A DNA stretch of 64,000 nt from Oscheius dolichura (taxonomy: Eukaryota; Nematoda; Chromadorea; Rhabditida; Rhabditidae): the NCBI GenBank assembly GCA_932521035.1, contig OW051497.1:6572001-6636000 (forward strand), read 5' to 3'. The position numbers and the translations under genes are program-made. Shown piece after piece: positions 49,623-60,876 of this stretch. Within the stretch, counting starts at the first letter, position 1, and each line of letters begins with the position of its first letter. The notes below the pieces were generated by a model. It worked only from the letters and a program-made list of their open reading frames with translations. It searched no databases and had not been told where the DNA came from.

Positions 49623-50883
49623 TCAGTGAGTATGTCCCCGTCTCGTAAAACGCTTCACAACAAGATATCCTACTAGGCAGATCACGGCTGTTCCGACACA
49701 TCCATAAATTACACCGGCATACGGGGATTCTCTAAAAGTGCTTTGATTAAACACAGAAGCTATACAAGAGTTTACCCATCAAGAATAGAATATGGTCTTT
49801 TTGGTGTAGGAGGTATATCATCATTAAAATTGAAATGTGACGATGCGTCGGTAACAGTCGACATTTCGTCATCATCTCTTTCGGGACGGTTAGGCCATCC
49901 GGTTGAATCTGAACAAACTAGAAAAGGAGCGGAGAGTAGTCAAACCTGCGTCTGCCTTCACTGATCCAAAAGAAGAGGTGGCATGGAGATGACTTCGACC
50001 TAAAGGACTAAAACAACCGGTCCTATGGTTGACGGACGGATCAGAATCCTGTGAAATGATAGATTCTTTCAAAGAAGTCCCGTTTAGATGAACAGCTACA
50101 GCTTTAATTCAAAATAGATTAAATGAAAGAGATCTTTACCGGAATTATCCAGGGATTCAGAGGTAGCTCCTGCTTGGACATTCGATGAGGCCGTACGTGT
50201 GCCGAATAAATTCGAGACAGTTGCGGTGCTTCCACGAGAGGAGCTCCTTGCCCCCGTGATGCTTCCCATGATTGTATTTGTTTCATCACTCTAAAATTCC
50301 TCTCTTTCCAGCCCTCACGTGACAAATTGCATCACACTAGACAAAAGAGGTAATACCTTCAAAATCCTTTGCTCAGCAGCATGGTCAACAACGAGGGTCG
50401 CGAACTCGTCACAATTCACAAACATGTTAACAACTTCATCGTGTGTTTTATCGGTAAGCGAGACGTTATTTAGCTAAATTTCAAAAGATAAAAAAAAGGA
50501 ACGTATGTTCAAATACCGCGATGATTTCATCACCAGGAACGAGTTTCCCACATATGTCAGCGGCACTTCCCGGCTTGATGTATGATATAAAAATTCCATT
50601 TTCCTCTGGAAAATGTTGTGAATCTGTCCCGCCGATTATATTTATTCCAAAACCTGAACGTTCGATGTGGCCCGTTGGCTGTTAGCGCAAGCAAACCTCC
50701 GTCTATTTTCCTCAGGGAAATAACTTCGACACTACTGGTAGTAATGTCAGTACTGGAAATAGGGCGGCTATCATCCATTATGGTTGAGGAAGGGGTGTCG
50801 AGGGAGTCCTTGTCAACCAAGGAACTCGTTGCAATTCGGTCATCTGAAACCGGTGAGTGGACCGGTGATGCAACATCTACCAT
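49623..50883 (-). CDS. SYNJ2BP/OMP25-like PDZ protein with C-terminal anchor
   Basis: One PDZ domain and a C-terminal membrane tail, the plan of the outer-mitochondrial-membrane scaffold SYNJ2BP. The start at 50881-50883 is MVDVASPVHSPVSDD; a Ser/Asp-rich leader precedes the PDZ. A 43-base intron joins to make DGGFGINIIGGTD (the GLGF loop), followed by GIFISYIKPGSAADICGKL, PGDEIIALNNVSL and THDEVVNMF. A Ser-rich linker ends with DDIPPTPKRPYSILD, and the last exon gives YAGVIYGCVGTAVICLVGYL plus a basic end (VVKRFTRRGHTH). Stop TGA at 49623-49625 and AATAAA on the minus strand at 49482-49487. The linker is much longer than in vertebrate SYNJ2BP. A TTTCAG acceptor sits about 15 bases before the ATG. 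The mitochondrial location is inferred. Confidence 0.78.
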
Positions 50884-51232
50884 TGGCCTTCCTCAATGAC
50901 TGAAATTCTCAGTTGTTTTTGTCCAGTGAGGAGCAGATATGACCTTGGACCAATACCATATGGAGGACAGGTTCAAAAGAGGATAGTTTAATCAAAACCG
51001 AAATCATACTATACCAGGACAACAAAATAGTTTAGGATAGGGGGTGAAGTTTGAAATGTACAAAAAGAGAGAAGGCAATCGGAAATACCACAATAAGAGA
51101 AGGCACTCGGGAGTACGACGCTTAAAGGAAAGTGATGAGGAGAAGAGGAAGATGTGAGTCATCTTCTATGGCGGTGTTGATTGCATATTGTACAGAGGGA
51201 CAGGAATGTAGAGAGGGTAGAAGATACCAATA

Positions 51233-52018
51233 CTAGTTCAGGAAACGGATAGACATCTTCTCCTCGATGTCAGTCTTCTCCATAGCCTAAAAGAATAGCA
51301 ACTAAAAATAAATGGGCCAGTCATACGCGGCAGAACTCCTCGAACGAAATCCTTCCATCATTATCGCCATCGGCCTCTTCAATGGTACGATCAGCAATCT
51401 TATCCAGCTGGTCGGCTGTGATATTGGCTCCAACCATAGAATTCAGGATCACTTTGAACTCCTCGCGGGTGATGTATCCGTTCTTATTAAGGTCATACAT
51501 TTGGAAAGCAACTAAAGATAATATTTTAAAAGATAAGATGTGGTAAGACTTACAGCGAAGCTTCTGTCTGCGACTGTTCAGTTCATTCTTTTTAGTGCGA
51601 TTGATCGGTTGGAAGTGAGCAAGGACGCGGACAAACTGGCGGAAGTTCAACTGCTGTTCGTTCTCTCCGCTGAACAGATGTGATAAATAACGGCCACAAG
51701 CAAAACTTACGCTAGAGTGAAGAAAGCGTCCACGATACGGTCGCCCAAGGGATTGACAGCCAATTCGGGAACATTCAGAAAGTCGTCGCGAGAAAGAAAG
51801 CCCTGTCCTGAACACGACCATATAAAGTAACCGTTTTATAGCGATTAACTGACCTTTCTTGTCAAGAGACAGAAAGCGGCTGTAGAGGCGAACGATCTGA
51901 TTCCTATTGACTGGAAAATATCGATCCCTTTGTCAACAAACCACTACTCACATTCGGTCTCCTTGGCGATTTCGTCAATCTCCTCGTCACGGAGCATCAA
52001 TGAGCTATTGTTTCCCAT
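51233..52018 (-). CDS. CHP1: calcineurin B homologous protein 1 (CHP1)
   Basis: Calcium-binding EF-hand cofactor of sodium/proton exchangers. The start at 52016-52018 gives MGNNSS, a myristoylation site. Then come LRDEEIDEIAKET, IVRLYSRFLSLDKKG, PELAVNPLGDRIVDAFF, NFRQFVRVLAHFQPI, the third EF-hand DLNKNGYITREEF, the fourth DGDNDGRISFEEF, and the C-terminal EEKMSIRFLN. This is the CHP1 layout, with two canonical calcium loops in the C-terminal half and degenerate ones in the N-terminal half; the insert between halves is full length. Stop TAG at 51233-51235. Introns are about 35-50 bases. The acceptor CGCTTTCAG is about 18 bases before the ATG. C. elegans PBO-1 is the likely counterpart. Confidence 0.93.
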
Positions 52019-54050
52019 ACTGCTTCTTGATGAGAACCTGAAAGCGATGTGGTTTTTCGGAAAGAAAGCGAAGAAGACTGGCGGTACAAAGTTCAGATGA
52101 AACACAGCTGCATGGTGTCGTTGAGTCACAAGTGCATTCTAATGAAAAAAGTCCTATATTTAGAACAAGTAAAATGGATAGGGATGGGGTACGAACACCT
52201 CTAGGGTATCGCGCGTCGTAACTAATCTATCAGCAAACATCGAGACCGTCCGCCTACAAAATCAACAGCCATATTCATGAATCTCTGGCTTGAATCACTA
52301 TTATTTATATAAAACTATTATAGTTCATTTTATATGGCAAGGAGTGGCAACAAACTTATCTCGAGGGCAAATGTGCTGGCCGATAAGATATAGATTTTAA
52401 CAATATAGCCGAGAGAGGAAAGCACTTTTACGAGCGAGAAAGGTGCATGAAGAGGACAATTGCAAGAGAGAAACCCATATTAAATTGTTTCTACAGACCT
52501 GAATAAATATGCTATTAACATGACACTACTCGGGCCATACAGTTTTAAACTGCCCATAATAAATGTTGCTGCGGATCTTACGCATTGATCATTGTTCTAC
52601 TGCCGAAAAATAGAATTTTCAACAATTCTTTGGAATCTGTTACTTCCAATTAGGACGAAATAAGTCAGGACCATCAGTTGACAACTTCCAACTTTAATTC
52701 AGTTAAAAACCTGCTGGAGCCTAAGGACAACCGAACCCAGCAGCAGTCAAAGATTGCCGCATGGTTAGGGTCACGGTGCGACAGAAACCAGATTCATATG
52801 CTGTGACCGAAATATGTCTAATAATGGAAAACTTACCTTCGGAATATCATTCCCGGTGAAAGTGAAGGCGTCGAAAGTGAAGGTGTAGTGATTGATCCGA
52901 GTTCAAATTATTTGTCCTATATAGCGAAAGAGGAAGGCGCTTCACCGGTCAAGCGTGTATCAGCATGTTCTCCCTTAGGGGGCTCGTAGACCCCTCTATG
53001 TACGCGATCCGCGCTACATCTCGTTTTGTTGAAAGAAAGCGAGAGGCATTCTTCCATGCGTCATGTACAACTGGTTCTTTGTGGAATCGCTCCGCATCAC
53101 AAAATCAGAAAACGATACGATACAACTAAGAAGGAAGTGGGCTTGCCCGGCTTTGCAGATGACATGGAACCGGGAACATAGGGCATTACTCACCTTTAAG
53201 AGCTGGTTTTATACACACTTGTGGATGGAACAGACAACAGTGATTTACTGTTATAGCGGGGAGTCTTCGTCAAAGATTGGGAACATGTGCCGCTTTAAAA
53301 CGATTATTCAAATGCCCTTCTCTCAAAACACGGAGGATGGGTTTACCTGACAGGGGAAAGTGTTGAGAAAGCACGCAGAGATCAACGTCACGTCAAAAGA
53401 GAGCAAAAGTTGTCTCGTTTCCTTTCGATATATTTATTATTTAGACTGTGTCACCTATTTCTAAAAATTAAATGACGAAAAAATGACAAACCAATCAGGG
53501 GATAGACAAAACTAGAACGCTTTCAAAACCGTGTGGTCAGGCTATTTGCAACTGCCAGAATCTACGAGAAGGTTTCTCATCGTAAATAAGGTTTTTTCGC
53601 AAGATCTCCGGGTCAAAACAATCTTCAAAAAAATAAGAGAAGAAATCAAGAAATTTCTCAGATTCTGTAAACAAAAAATGAAGGCGCGTTCCCCTGCAAA
53701 TATGTCTTCCCCTGTACGTATCGGTTATGTCACCGCTGTGCTTTTTATCAATCAACGATGTCCAGATACTTGAAACTTCCCCGGCGCACTCGTCGTCAGT
53801 TTGCTGTATCATGTTCGCTGGTTTTTGCAGAAAACCACTCCCGACATCTTGGCGCAATATTCTTTTGCCACGCTCCTTATGCTAGGTTCTACGCGAGCGA
53901 AAAAAGTAGCGTTAGAAAAAAGCCGTAAAACATCGCTTTCTAATCTGTTTAGCTTTTGAAAACTTAGATAATTTCCTAGTTATTTGTAAGCCTTTTATAT
54001 TTTTTGTTTGCCTTTTAAACGAGTATCTTCCTTTGCAGACAGCGATCGAA
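52019..54050. other. intergenic between CHP1 (-) and ANKRD40-like gene (+)
   Basis: About 2 kb separating divergent starts. No supported exon; frames at 53063-53350 and 53531-53773 lack domains. A TTTGCAG acceptor at 54032-54038 opens the first coding exon of the gene on the right. Confidence 0.45.
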
Positions 54051-56112
54051 ATGAAATTCTACGACACGGAACGGCAGCTGGCCTTTCTAGAAGTCTGTGC
54101 AAAGGGAGACAGATTGGAAGCCGAACAGTTACTTCGTTCTGGAGATATCGACGTCAATTTTCAACATGGCATTAACCAATGGTAAGTGTTTCATTTGTTC
54201 TCGGGTTTCCCATTATCTGAGAAATGTTGCATTTCACGGGGCTTCTTGGCAGCTGTTTAACGGTTACACCGTTTTTATCCACAGAGGTCGCGACCAAAAC
54301 CTGGATTTAATTTATGAGGTCCGTGAGAAAAGCGATATTTCTGCCTCGGGCACTCCTCACTGGAGTGCAAATGTGTGTAATAGCCGACGCCGTTCTCTTT
54401 GTAATGACCCTCTTGCATTATGCCCACGACCACTACTGACCACTACACGCTTGAGCCTATTTCTAGGACTTTTTTCTTTTCAGGACAGCTCTACATTGGG
54501 CAGCTAAAAGAGGGCACGAAAAGCTTTGCGCTGTGCTACTAGACGCTGGCTTCTCTCCAGACACAACAGACTTCCAAAATCGTACGCCATACGACGTAAG
54601 GTTTTCAAAGCTTATTTTGACTTACGTTACATGTTCCAGGTCTGCAGTGTTGAGAATATTTCATTGAGGAATTCTTTGTGTCCATCGGATACATCTTCGA
54701 CGAGTGGGAATATGCACGACAGTGAGTCCTGTACCATCCACAGTATTTGTCTTAGTTGAGAGCCCTCGCGAAGTGAACGGCAACAAATTTACTCCTGGTT
54801 ACATCAAGCACCCACAGTTCCCCTATTCCAAGCAAGCATCATTGGACGGCGGATGTAAAAATTTGATAAACAATATTAAAAAGCTACCCCTTTCCAGCAA
54901 ACCCTTCTTCTCCCACCACTCGTGGTTACTATTCGTATGGAAGACGGGATTCCGCTACACGTACGAGGTTCCTCCTAGTGAGGACATCCTGTGGCGCCGG
55001 GAAGGAAGCTTTCAAGAGGATTACACTTCCTGGTGGCTCGACAGTTGAGGAGCTGAGAAAAACAGTGGAGAATGCCATGAAACAGGGGCATGTCCAGTCT
55101 TTAATGACTCTACCTGACAACGTTAGCTTTCCCCATTTTCCTCTTATTGAATGGCGTTTAAAGGTACTCATCGAAGAAGTCAGCCAAATCGAAGCCTTTG
55201 ACAACTGCCAAAAGATCGACGTTATTTTTGGAGAACCCATTTCGGTATAATCCGCCTAAACCAAAAACAGTTCTCAGTTTCAGACATCGCCTCCACAAAC
55301 ACCGACTACCAAACAACCTGACGGTCGAAGGAGATCTCTGCAAACGTTGACAAGGGACGACACTCCAGACAACTCGGAATCGTCCAGCCCTGCAGTCGCT
55401 CCGGAACACTTCGCGCCCAAATTCCCCCAGGTAGAACTAGTCTCATTCATCACGGGGCGGCCACTGAACGTACTTAATATTTTGGATGAAGCTGTCACAT
55501 CACAACAGTTGTGACACATACGCGCACCGATTGGATTTCGGGCGGGTCCTGGGGACACACCTGACATTTCCTCCTTGGCTGTATGCCTCGGGCGCCCCGC
55601 ATTTTAAAAATCTACTCCAGCCCGTTGTCGAGTCCCGTACTGATGGATCGCGAACTGTCCTGGGAGGTTTGCTTCCTTCTTTCCCTTTTATATTCTAACA
55701 GCTGCACGTTTAGGCCGTACCGGAAGAAAGCGCCAAGATGAACAATGCAGTAGTCACTCCTCCCCCGTCTCCTACTGTTGAGGCGCCTCCTGTTGTATCG
55801 GAGGAAGAGGAAGATGAGGAACAGGAAGAGTCTGAAGACGTCGAGCCTACTGAGCCCGCAGAAGTCAGCATAACCACGAATCTTTATTTTAAGAAGGTAT
55901 TCATTTTACTTAGCGTTTTGTTATTTATTTCCTTCCAGGAGCAAGTATCTTCGGAAACTGAACAGCAAAACGCCGTGCCAATTGTAAACCAGGAACACCA
56001 GGATATTATGGAAAATTCCAAGAAATGGACAACAGTGCAACAGGTGGCTGCCGTCGCAGCTGCTGTAAGTCTTGTCGGACTCGGATGTTATCTTTATAAA
56101 ATTCGAAAGTAA
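54051..56112 (+). CDS. ANKRD40-like ankyrin protein with acidic C-terminus and tail anchor
   Basis: Exon 1 (start 54051, MKFYDTERQLAFLEVCAKGD) and exon 2 after a 300-base intron give one clear ankyrin unit (INQWTALHWAAKRGHEKL, CAVLLDAGFSPD) and a partial one. ESPREVNGNKFTPGYIKHPQ matches the VPNYL-NPAFPF motif of ANKRD40. A conserved globular part with RITLPGGSTVEELRKTVENA corresponds to its C-terminal domain. A Ser/Pro/Thr linker follows and, through exons I joined by phase at about 55605-55669 and 55713 onward, an acidic stretch (SEEEEDEEQEESEDVEPTEP). The end is a hydrophobic helix (AAVAAAVSLVGLGCYLY) with a short basic tail at TAA 56110-56112. AATAAA at 56200-56205. The joining of the 3' exons to the ankyrin part is my inference; a separate small tail-anchored gene starting at 55738 is the alternative. 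Confidence 0.65.
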
Positions 56113-56987
56113 TCTTTCATTGTATATGTGTGCCTCGTTCTATCCAGGTGAATGTCGATTGATCAATCTCGGGTATGCATTGTTTATAGGCTGTAGGAAA
56201 ATAAATAAAGAATTCTACCGTTTTATGTGAATTTTTCTAGAAATCCTGTGCCGAGCATGCTTGATGTGTTCAAAATTTGTCGAGAAAGACGGAAGAGGCT
56301 CCGTCACAGAGCGATTGCATTACCTACACTCGGAACAACTGCCTGGCAGCTTCTGCCGGAAAAAGAAGGAGAGGTGTGAATGCCTTTGAATGACCGCCTG
56401 AACTGGTTGGCTTGAGAAAATGGAAAGTATACGAGTTGTGCCTGGTCGAGTAGATATTCATATGCAAATGCCCTACCGCGCAGACAGAGCCATCTCCCGT
56501 CTACTAGTTTAGTCCAGCTGTGTACTGTCGGCTATTCGGGCAGTCTCCATCCCCCTGTCATGTATCATCGTAACATCGCTGTCTGACCTCCTTTGCTTAT
56601 TGATCCCACTCACTTTCTTCCAAATCTAGGACTCTCCACCCCTTATCACTTAGCACCCAAGTAGCTTTTTACACAAATCATCTGCTTAGAATTGGTTCCT
56701 TTTGAAGTGTCTACGAACACCTAGCCTGTCTGACCGTGGGCAACAGGTCCACGCGACTGGATTCAAGCATCACTTCTCCTCACCGTTCTTTTGAGATCGT
56801 TTTTTTCTTCCTTCTCTATTAGTCTTAATATGCCCGCACATTGACTCACTCCGATGTTCTACATTGTTGCCTAGCCAGTTCAGCCGCTTCCTCGGATTTT
56901 ACGCCCAGTGGGATCCAACCAGTTTCGACGCTTTCATCAAGCTCCCAAGCCATTTTAAAGTCTCCATCGTAAACATCCGAATTTTAG
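56113..56987. other. spacer with candidate upstream exons of the fusogen-like gene
   Basis: After the poly(A) signal of the ankyrin gene, a TTTTTCTAG acceptor near 56242 opens a Cys- and Lys/Arg-containing frame to a GTGTGA donor near 56375. A second open stretch starts behind CTAG at about 56877 and runs 50-odd codons in another frame from the next gene, overlapping its start. Either could be a 5' exon of the fusogen-like gene; neither joins cleanly in phase to what follows. Confidence 0.3.
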
Positions 56988-58454
56988 ATGATATTGTTAG
57001 CCTTGGCGATATTCCCGATAGGTCTCTGTCTAGCCAATAACGACCTCTACATTCTCATAGACGAAGTCAGCGTTTATAACTGCAGAGGAGGTTTGTCTCG
57101 CTGCTTCTAATCGGCAAATGTTCTCTTCAGTTAAAAATGAAATAAAAATTACCGAAGATGATATAGACATTGTGAATGAAAAAGGAAATAAGGTACGTTA
57201 ACACGAATCAAAACACAATTATTCTAGGTTTATTATATCCATGCCCCGGGCAACTACTCCCTCCATTTCAAAAGGATCAATATTGAGAAGAAGTTCGGCT
57301 ACCTGGCAGGAGAGATTGGAGTAACCCTCCAGGTGCCGATTATTGAAGGAAGTGCAGGTATTCAAGTACCTGATGCCCAGCTCTTTTATTATTGTAGGAA
57401 TGCACTTTGACATCCCGTACACTATGATTCCTGAACAGGGTCTGCTTTCCTCTCAGTGTGATGACAACAGTGGGGTGATTGAAAGGAACGGTAGACAATA
57501 TTGGTAGGTCCTTCCTCCTATCTTGATCAGGAGTTCTCTAGCCGATACTGTGATCTGTGCGACGTTGGTAAACAGGTTGAAAATGAGTTGAACAAAGGGC
57601 AACATCAGTTCCTTCCGCAGAACTCTCAAGAGAAACTAGATGCAAAAGGAGCCACCTGTGGGCATATAGCCGCAAACGAATATGAGTTCAAGGTAGCCTC
57701 TGTCCTTTCTTTCATTACATTCTGTATAGAAAAAGATTAGTCTTCCCGACAGATCAGCACTAGAAAATTTGATCCGAGGGAAAATCCAAGGAGTCGACGA
57801 TGAGATAAGAAAAAGATTGAATAAAGGCGTAGGTCTGCCTTTCCGTCCAGACAGAGTAGGCCACACGTTACAGAGGGGACGCTTTCAAGTATTCCTGAAC
57901 TTGATCTCCGCCGAGAAATCGTCCATGTCTCTGTATCAGTGGATTAAAGGCTCAAAGGAATGTGCCTGCTGTGCTTCTCGAGATGCATCCTGTGGATCTC
58001 TTTCCTATCTCTACTGCTCCCTAGAAGACTGTAAGAGTGGATGGGCTTTACAGTGTCTACACAATACTGCCAGAGTTGTTGCCTGCTATACTGTGGAGTT
58101 CAACTACAGGTACGTTAGTGTACATCTTGCATACACTGTTTAAAGGATGACCACTTCATACGCCGATGTCATGCAGTTCCTTCGTGAGAATAATTATCCT
58201 AATCAAGAACGGGTCCTTCCTCAAGTGGATTCTTCGTAGGCGTCCATTTTTCTAGAATATATCTGTTCAGCTCGGTTGCGACCCCCGTGGAAGATGGGCA
58301 GTCTATCCCAGAGCAGTGTGTGTCCAGAATGCCGGCAAGGCTAACTCATCTCAGAAGGTAGCCCTCTCCTCTTTCCCAAATGGTGTCCTTCAGGTACTGT
58401 ACCATCTTCTGGAACGCTAAGCTCTGCTGTGCCCAGTGTGAGGGAGTTTGCTAA
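56988..58454 (+). CDS. EFF-1/AFF-1-like cell-fusion protein, secreted-looking short form
   Basis: About 400 residues in some ten exons with introns near 35-60 bases. The start at 56988, directly behind ATTTTAG, gives a signal peptide (MILLALAIFPIGLCLA). Then ILIDEVSVYNC, a beta-rich part (YYIHAPGNYSLHFKRINI), a Cys cluster (CRYCDLC), then LPDRSALENLI, DDEIRKRLNKGVGLPFRPDR, the dense Cys block CACCASRDASCGSLSYLYC with CKSGWALQCLHN, TSYADVMQFL, and a Cys-rich end (CTIFWNAKLCCAQCEGVC). Stop TAA 58452-58454, AATAAA 58488-58493. The ordered Cys blocks and the LPFRPDR stretch are, as I remember them, those of nematode fusogens EFF-1/AFF-1, which merge epidermal cells by a class II-type fold. The usual transmembrane segment and tail are absent, and the N-terminal half is shorter. 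Confirmation by profile search is needed. Confidence 0.65.
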
Positions 58455-58841
58455 CAGAAACCAATACGTGTACATAAAAAGCTTTCAAATAAATTATTCC
58501 CACTTAGAAGTATTTTTATTGATAAAATTCTAAAAATAGTCTGCAGCTGCCGGGGGAATGAAAGTATTTCGCGTTTAAAGAACAGGTTAAAGTTCAATAT
58601 GGAGTTATGATGGACCACCGGCGGCCGCCTCAGCACTCAGAAGCGTTTTATGTTATTCTAGAGAAGCAAAGACACACGAAAGGAGATAGGAGGGGATAGG
58701 AAATGCAGAGTGTTATTATGTCTTTGATGACAACTCGGCAGGAGATGTATCTACAGTAATCCTGGTTGATATGAAGACGGAAGATTGTTGATGGGAAAAA
58801 GAAGAAGGTAGCTAGGGAGATGTTAAAGGAGATGCAGTTTG

Positions 58842-60876
58842 CTAGATGAATCCATCCATTTCGAGTTCATCAACAAGTATTCCGCTTTCAACCTTTCGCA
58901 ATCGGCCTTCTTCAAAATTCTGAATACATTGAGTAAGCTTATCAGGAGGCCTTTTACCGAGGTTCCGTGATGGTCGAAGTCAATTCCATTTCTATGGCGA
59001 ATTCCCACAACAGTTCGGGTTTCGTGGTCTGGACCCTCCTCGTAGCTGAAGGTGCGGAAAGCTTCCAAGTCTTCCGTGCACGAGGTGAATCTACAAAACC
59101 AATTTGCGGTAAAATATGAAGAAGATCCACTTTATCCGTCGTCCTGGTTGGATGTAAAATATATCCCCGCGTTTCACTTCGGAACTGGAGGGAAGGAAGT
59201 ACTGCAATGCCAGCGTTATTCCGATAAAATTTTAAATTACATTGTTAAAGCTAGGAGAGGGTTCTTCTTCGATGATTGCTCGTCCGCTGTGGATTACAAT
59301 AATAGAGCCACAGTCCAAAGAATGAATGGAGGTGTTGACTGTTCCATGGTTAATTCTGATCCTATGGAGTTGAAAATCTCTGCACTCGGGAGCGTAATGC
59401 TCGACGGCGGGGAACTGACGATCTCTTTCCGCGGGTACCATGTATTTTGCCGGCTCTGTCATCTGATAGTTCAGAACCTGAACTCCGCTTTTACATAAGT
59501 TAGCCGATGACCTACGTGGATGAGCGCTGTTCTATCAATGTACTTCGGAGTCATGGCGGCTCTGATAGTATTGTTCGAACATCCGACGCATTCGACACAC
59601 TCTCCGCTGATGTAGGCGTGGAGTTCTTGGGCAGCATAATAACAGCACTCCCCAGGTTCCAAGATCATATGGTTCAAGTAGAGAGGGGAGAAGACGCCCA
59701 CATCTCCCGGGAAGTCGATTCTCATCCTTCTCATAATGTCCACGGTGCATGGCTCCACCGCTCCACGAACTGTAACACAGCGTTTACAGCATAGTCCAAA
59801 GCAAGTTACCGCCGCAATCCAGCTCGTTGAACAACTCGTTGATGAGGTTGTGGACCTGTACCATGGATAAACTCATCATGTGAGTGAAGCAGTCTCTGAG
59901 CATCTCTTTACACAGCTCCTCGTTTCCATCGCTGGGGACCACAGTCCAGTCTCTCAGGACGTGGATGAAGCCGTCGACGTTTCTTCCGAATAAGAGTCTC
60001 AGCGACCTGAAACCTGTATCGAAAGATTAAAAGTCAAGAGTTCACTAACTCTCCAAGTTTCCCAACATCTCTCTGTGTGGTCGGAATCCGCAAAGAAGTT
60101 GGAATCGCGTCAAAGCGTAGGCCAATTCAGGTTTGTGGTTTTTATCAGGATAGTTCATGGGATCGATCTCGTGCAGTCTAGCCGCTTGTTCCTGGAAGTA
60201 TATCTTTTTTTCAAAAGACACGTGCGACTATTATTTTGGTTGGTAATAAAACTACATTGAGAAAAAGTAGCTGCGCGCCTTGTAATGTTAAAGACTTACT
60301 TTGGTCGGGTGGACTTGGAGACTCAGAGTCCTCTCGATGGACATCACTTTCATGATGAAAGGGAGATGCTCAGCGTCATAATTAGACTAAAGGGGAGATG
60401 AATCAGTTTAGGTTATAACAAACCTTGGCGTTGTTATTTCTCTCGTTTTGCTGGGCTATGTAGGTAGACAGGCGGGTGTCGACGTCCTCCATCAGACGGG
60501 CTGGTCCATCGGGATGAGTTCCCATCCATAACTGAACATTTTCTGATAATTTTATTTTTCCCTCAATTTTTAGGCTACAATTCTCTATCCCCAAAGACAG
60601 CCAATCTTTCAATGGTGTCTTAGTTTTGCTTTCGCATTGGCGAAAAATCGGTCATGAAATGGGGGCAAGCGCACTACTACCGAAACGCTGAGAGATGCAT
60701 CCGAGATAATTCCGGTACTGGCTTACCTCAGAGTACGGCTGGTCCGGATTGATACGGAAATCCTTGTGTCCAGCTTGAAAGAGCCTAGCCACCTCGCTAT
60801 TGTGGCCCATTTTACCCCAAGAATAGTTGTTGAAGTGTCCATGGAGACGTACCATGCCTTTGTTACCCGCCTTCAT
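58842..60876 (-). CDS. MPI: mannose-6-phosphate isomerase (MPI)
   Basis: Cytosolic zinc enzyme interconverting fructose-6-P and mannose-6-P for GDP-mannose and N-glycans. The start at 60874-60876, behind CTTTCAG, leads to [18 protein letters not shown]. Exons then give [13 protein letters not shown], the zinc ligands in LSLQVHPTK and [41 protein letters not shown] with the third His, and [14 protein letters not shown]. Two 3' ends are possible. With a 42-base intron at about 59090-59131 removed, the frame continues through [16 protein letters not shown] to LEMDGFI and stops at TAG 58842-58844. If that intron is kept, the protein stops at 59091. I prefer the longer one because its wording fits the family's C-terminus. 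Minus-strand AATAAA at 58515-58520. Confidence 0.9.
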
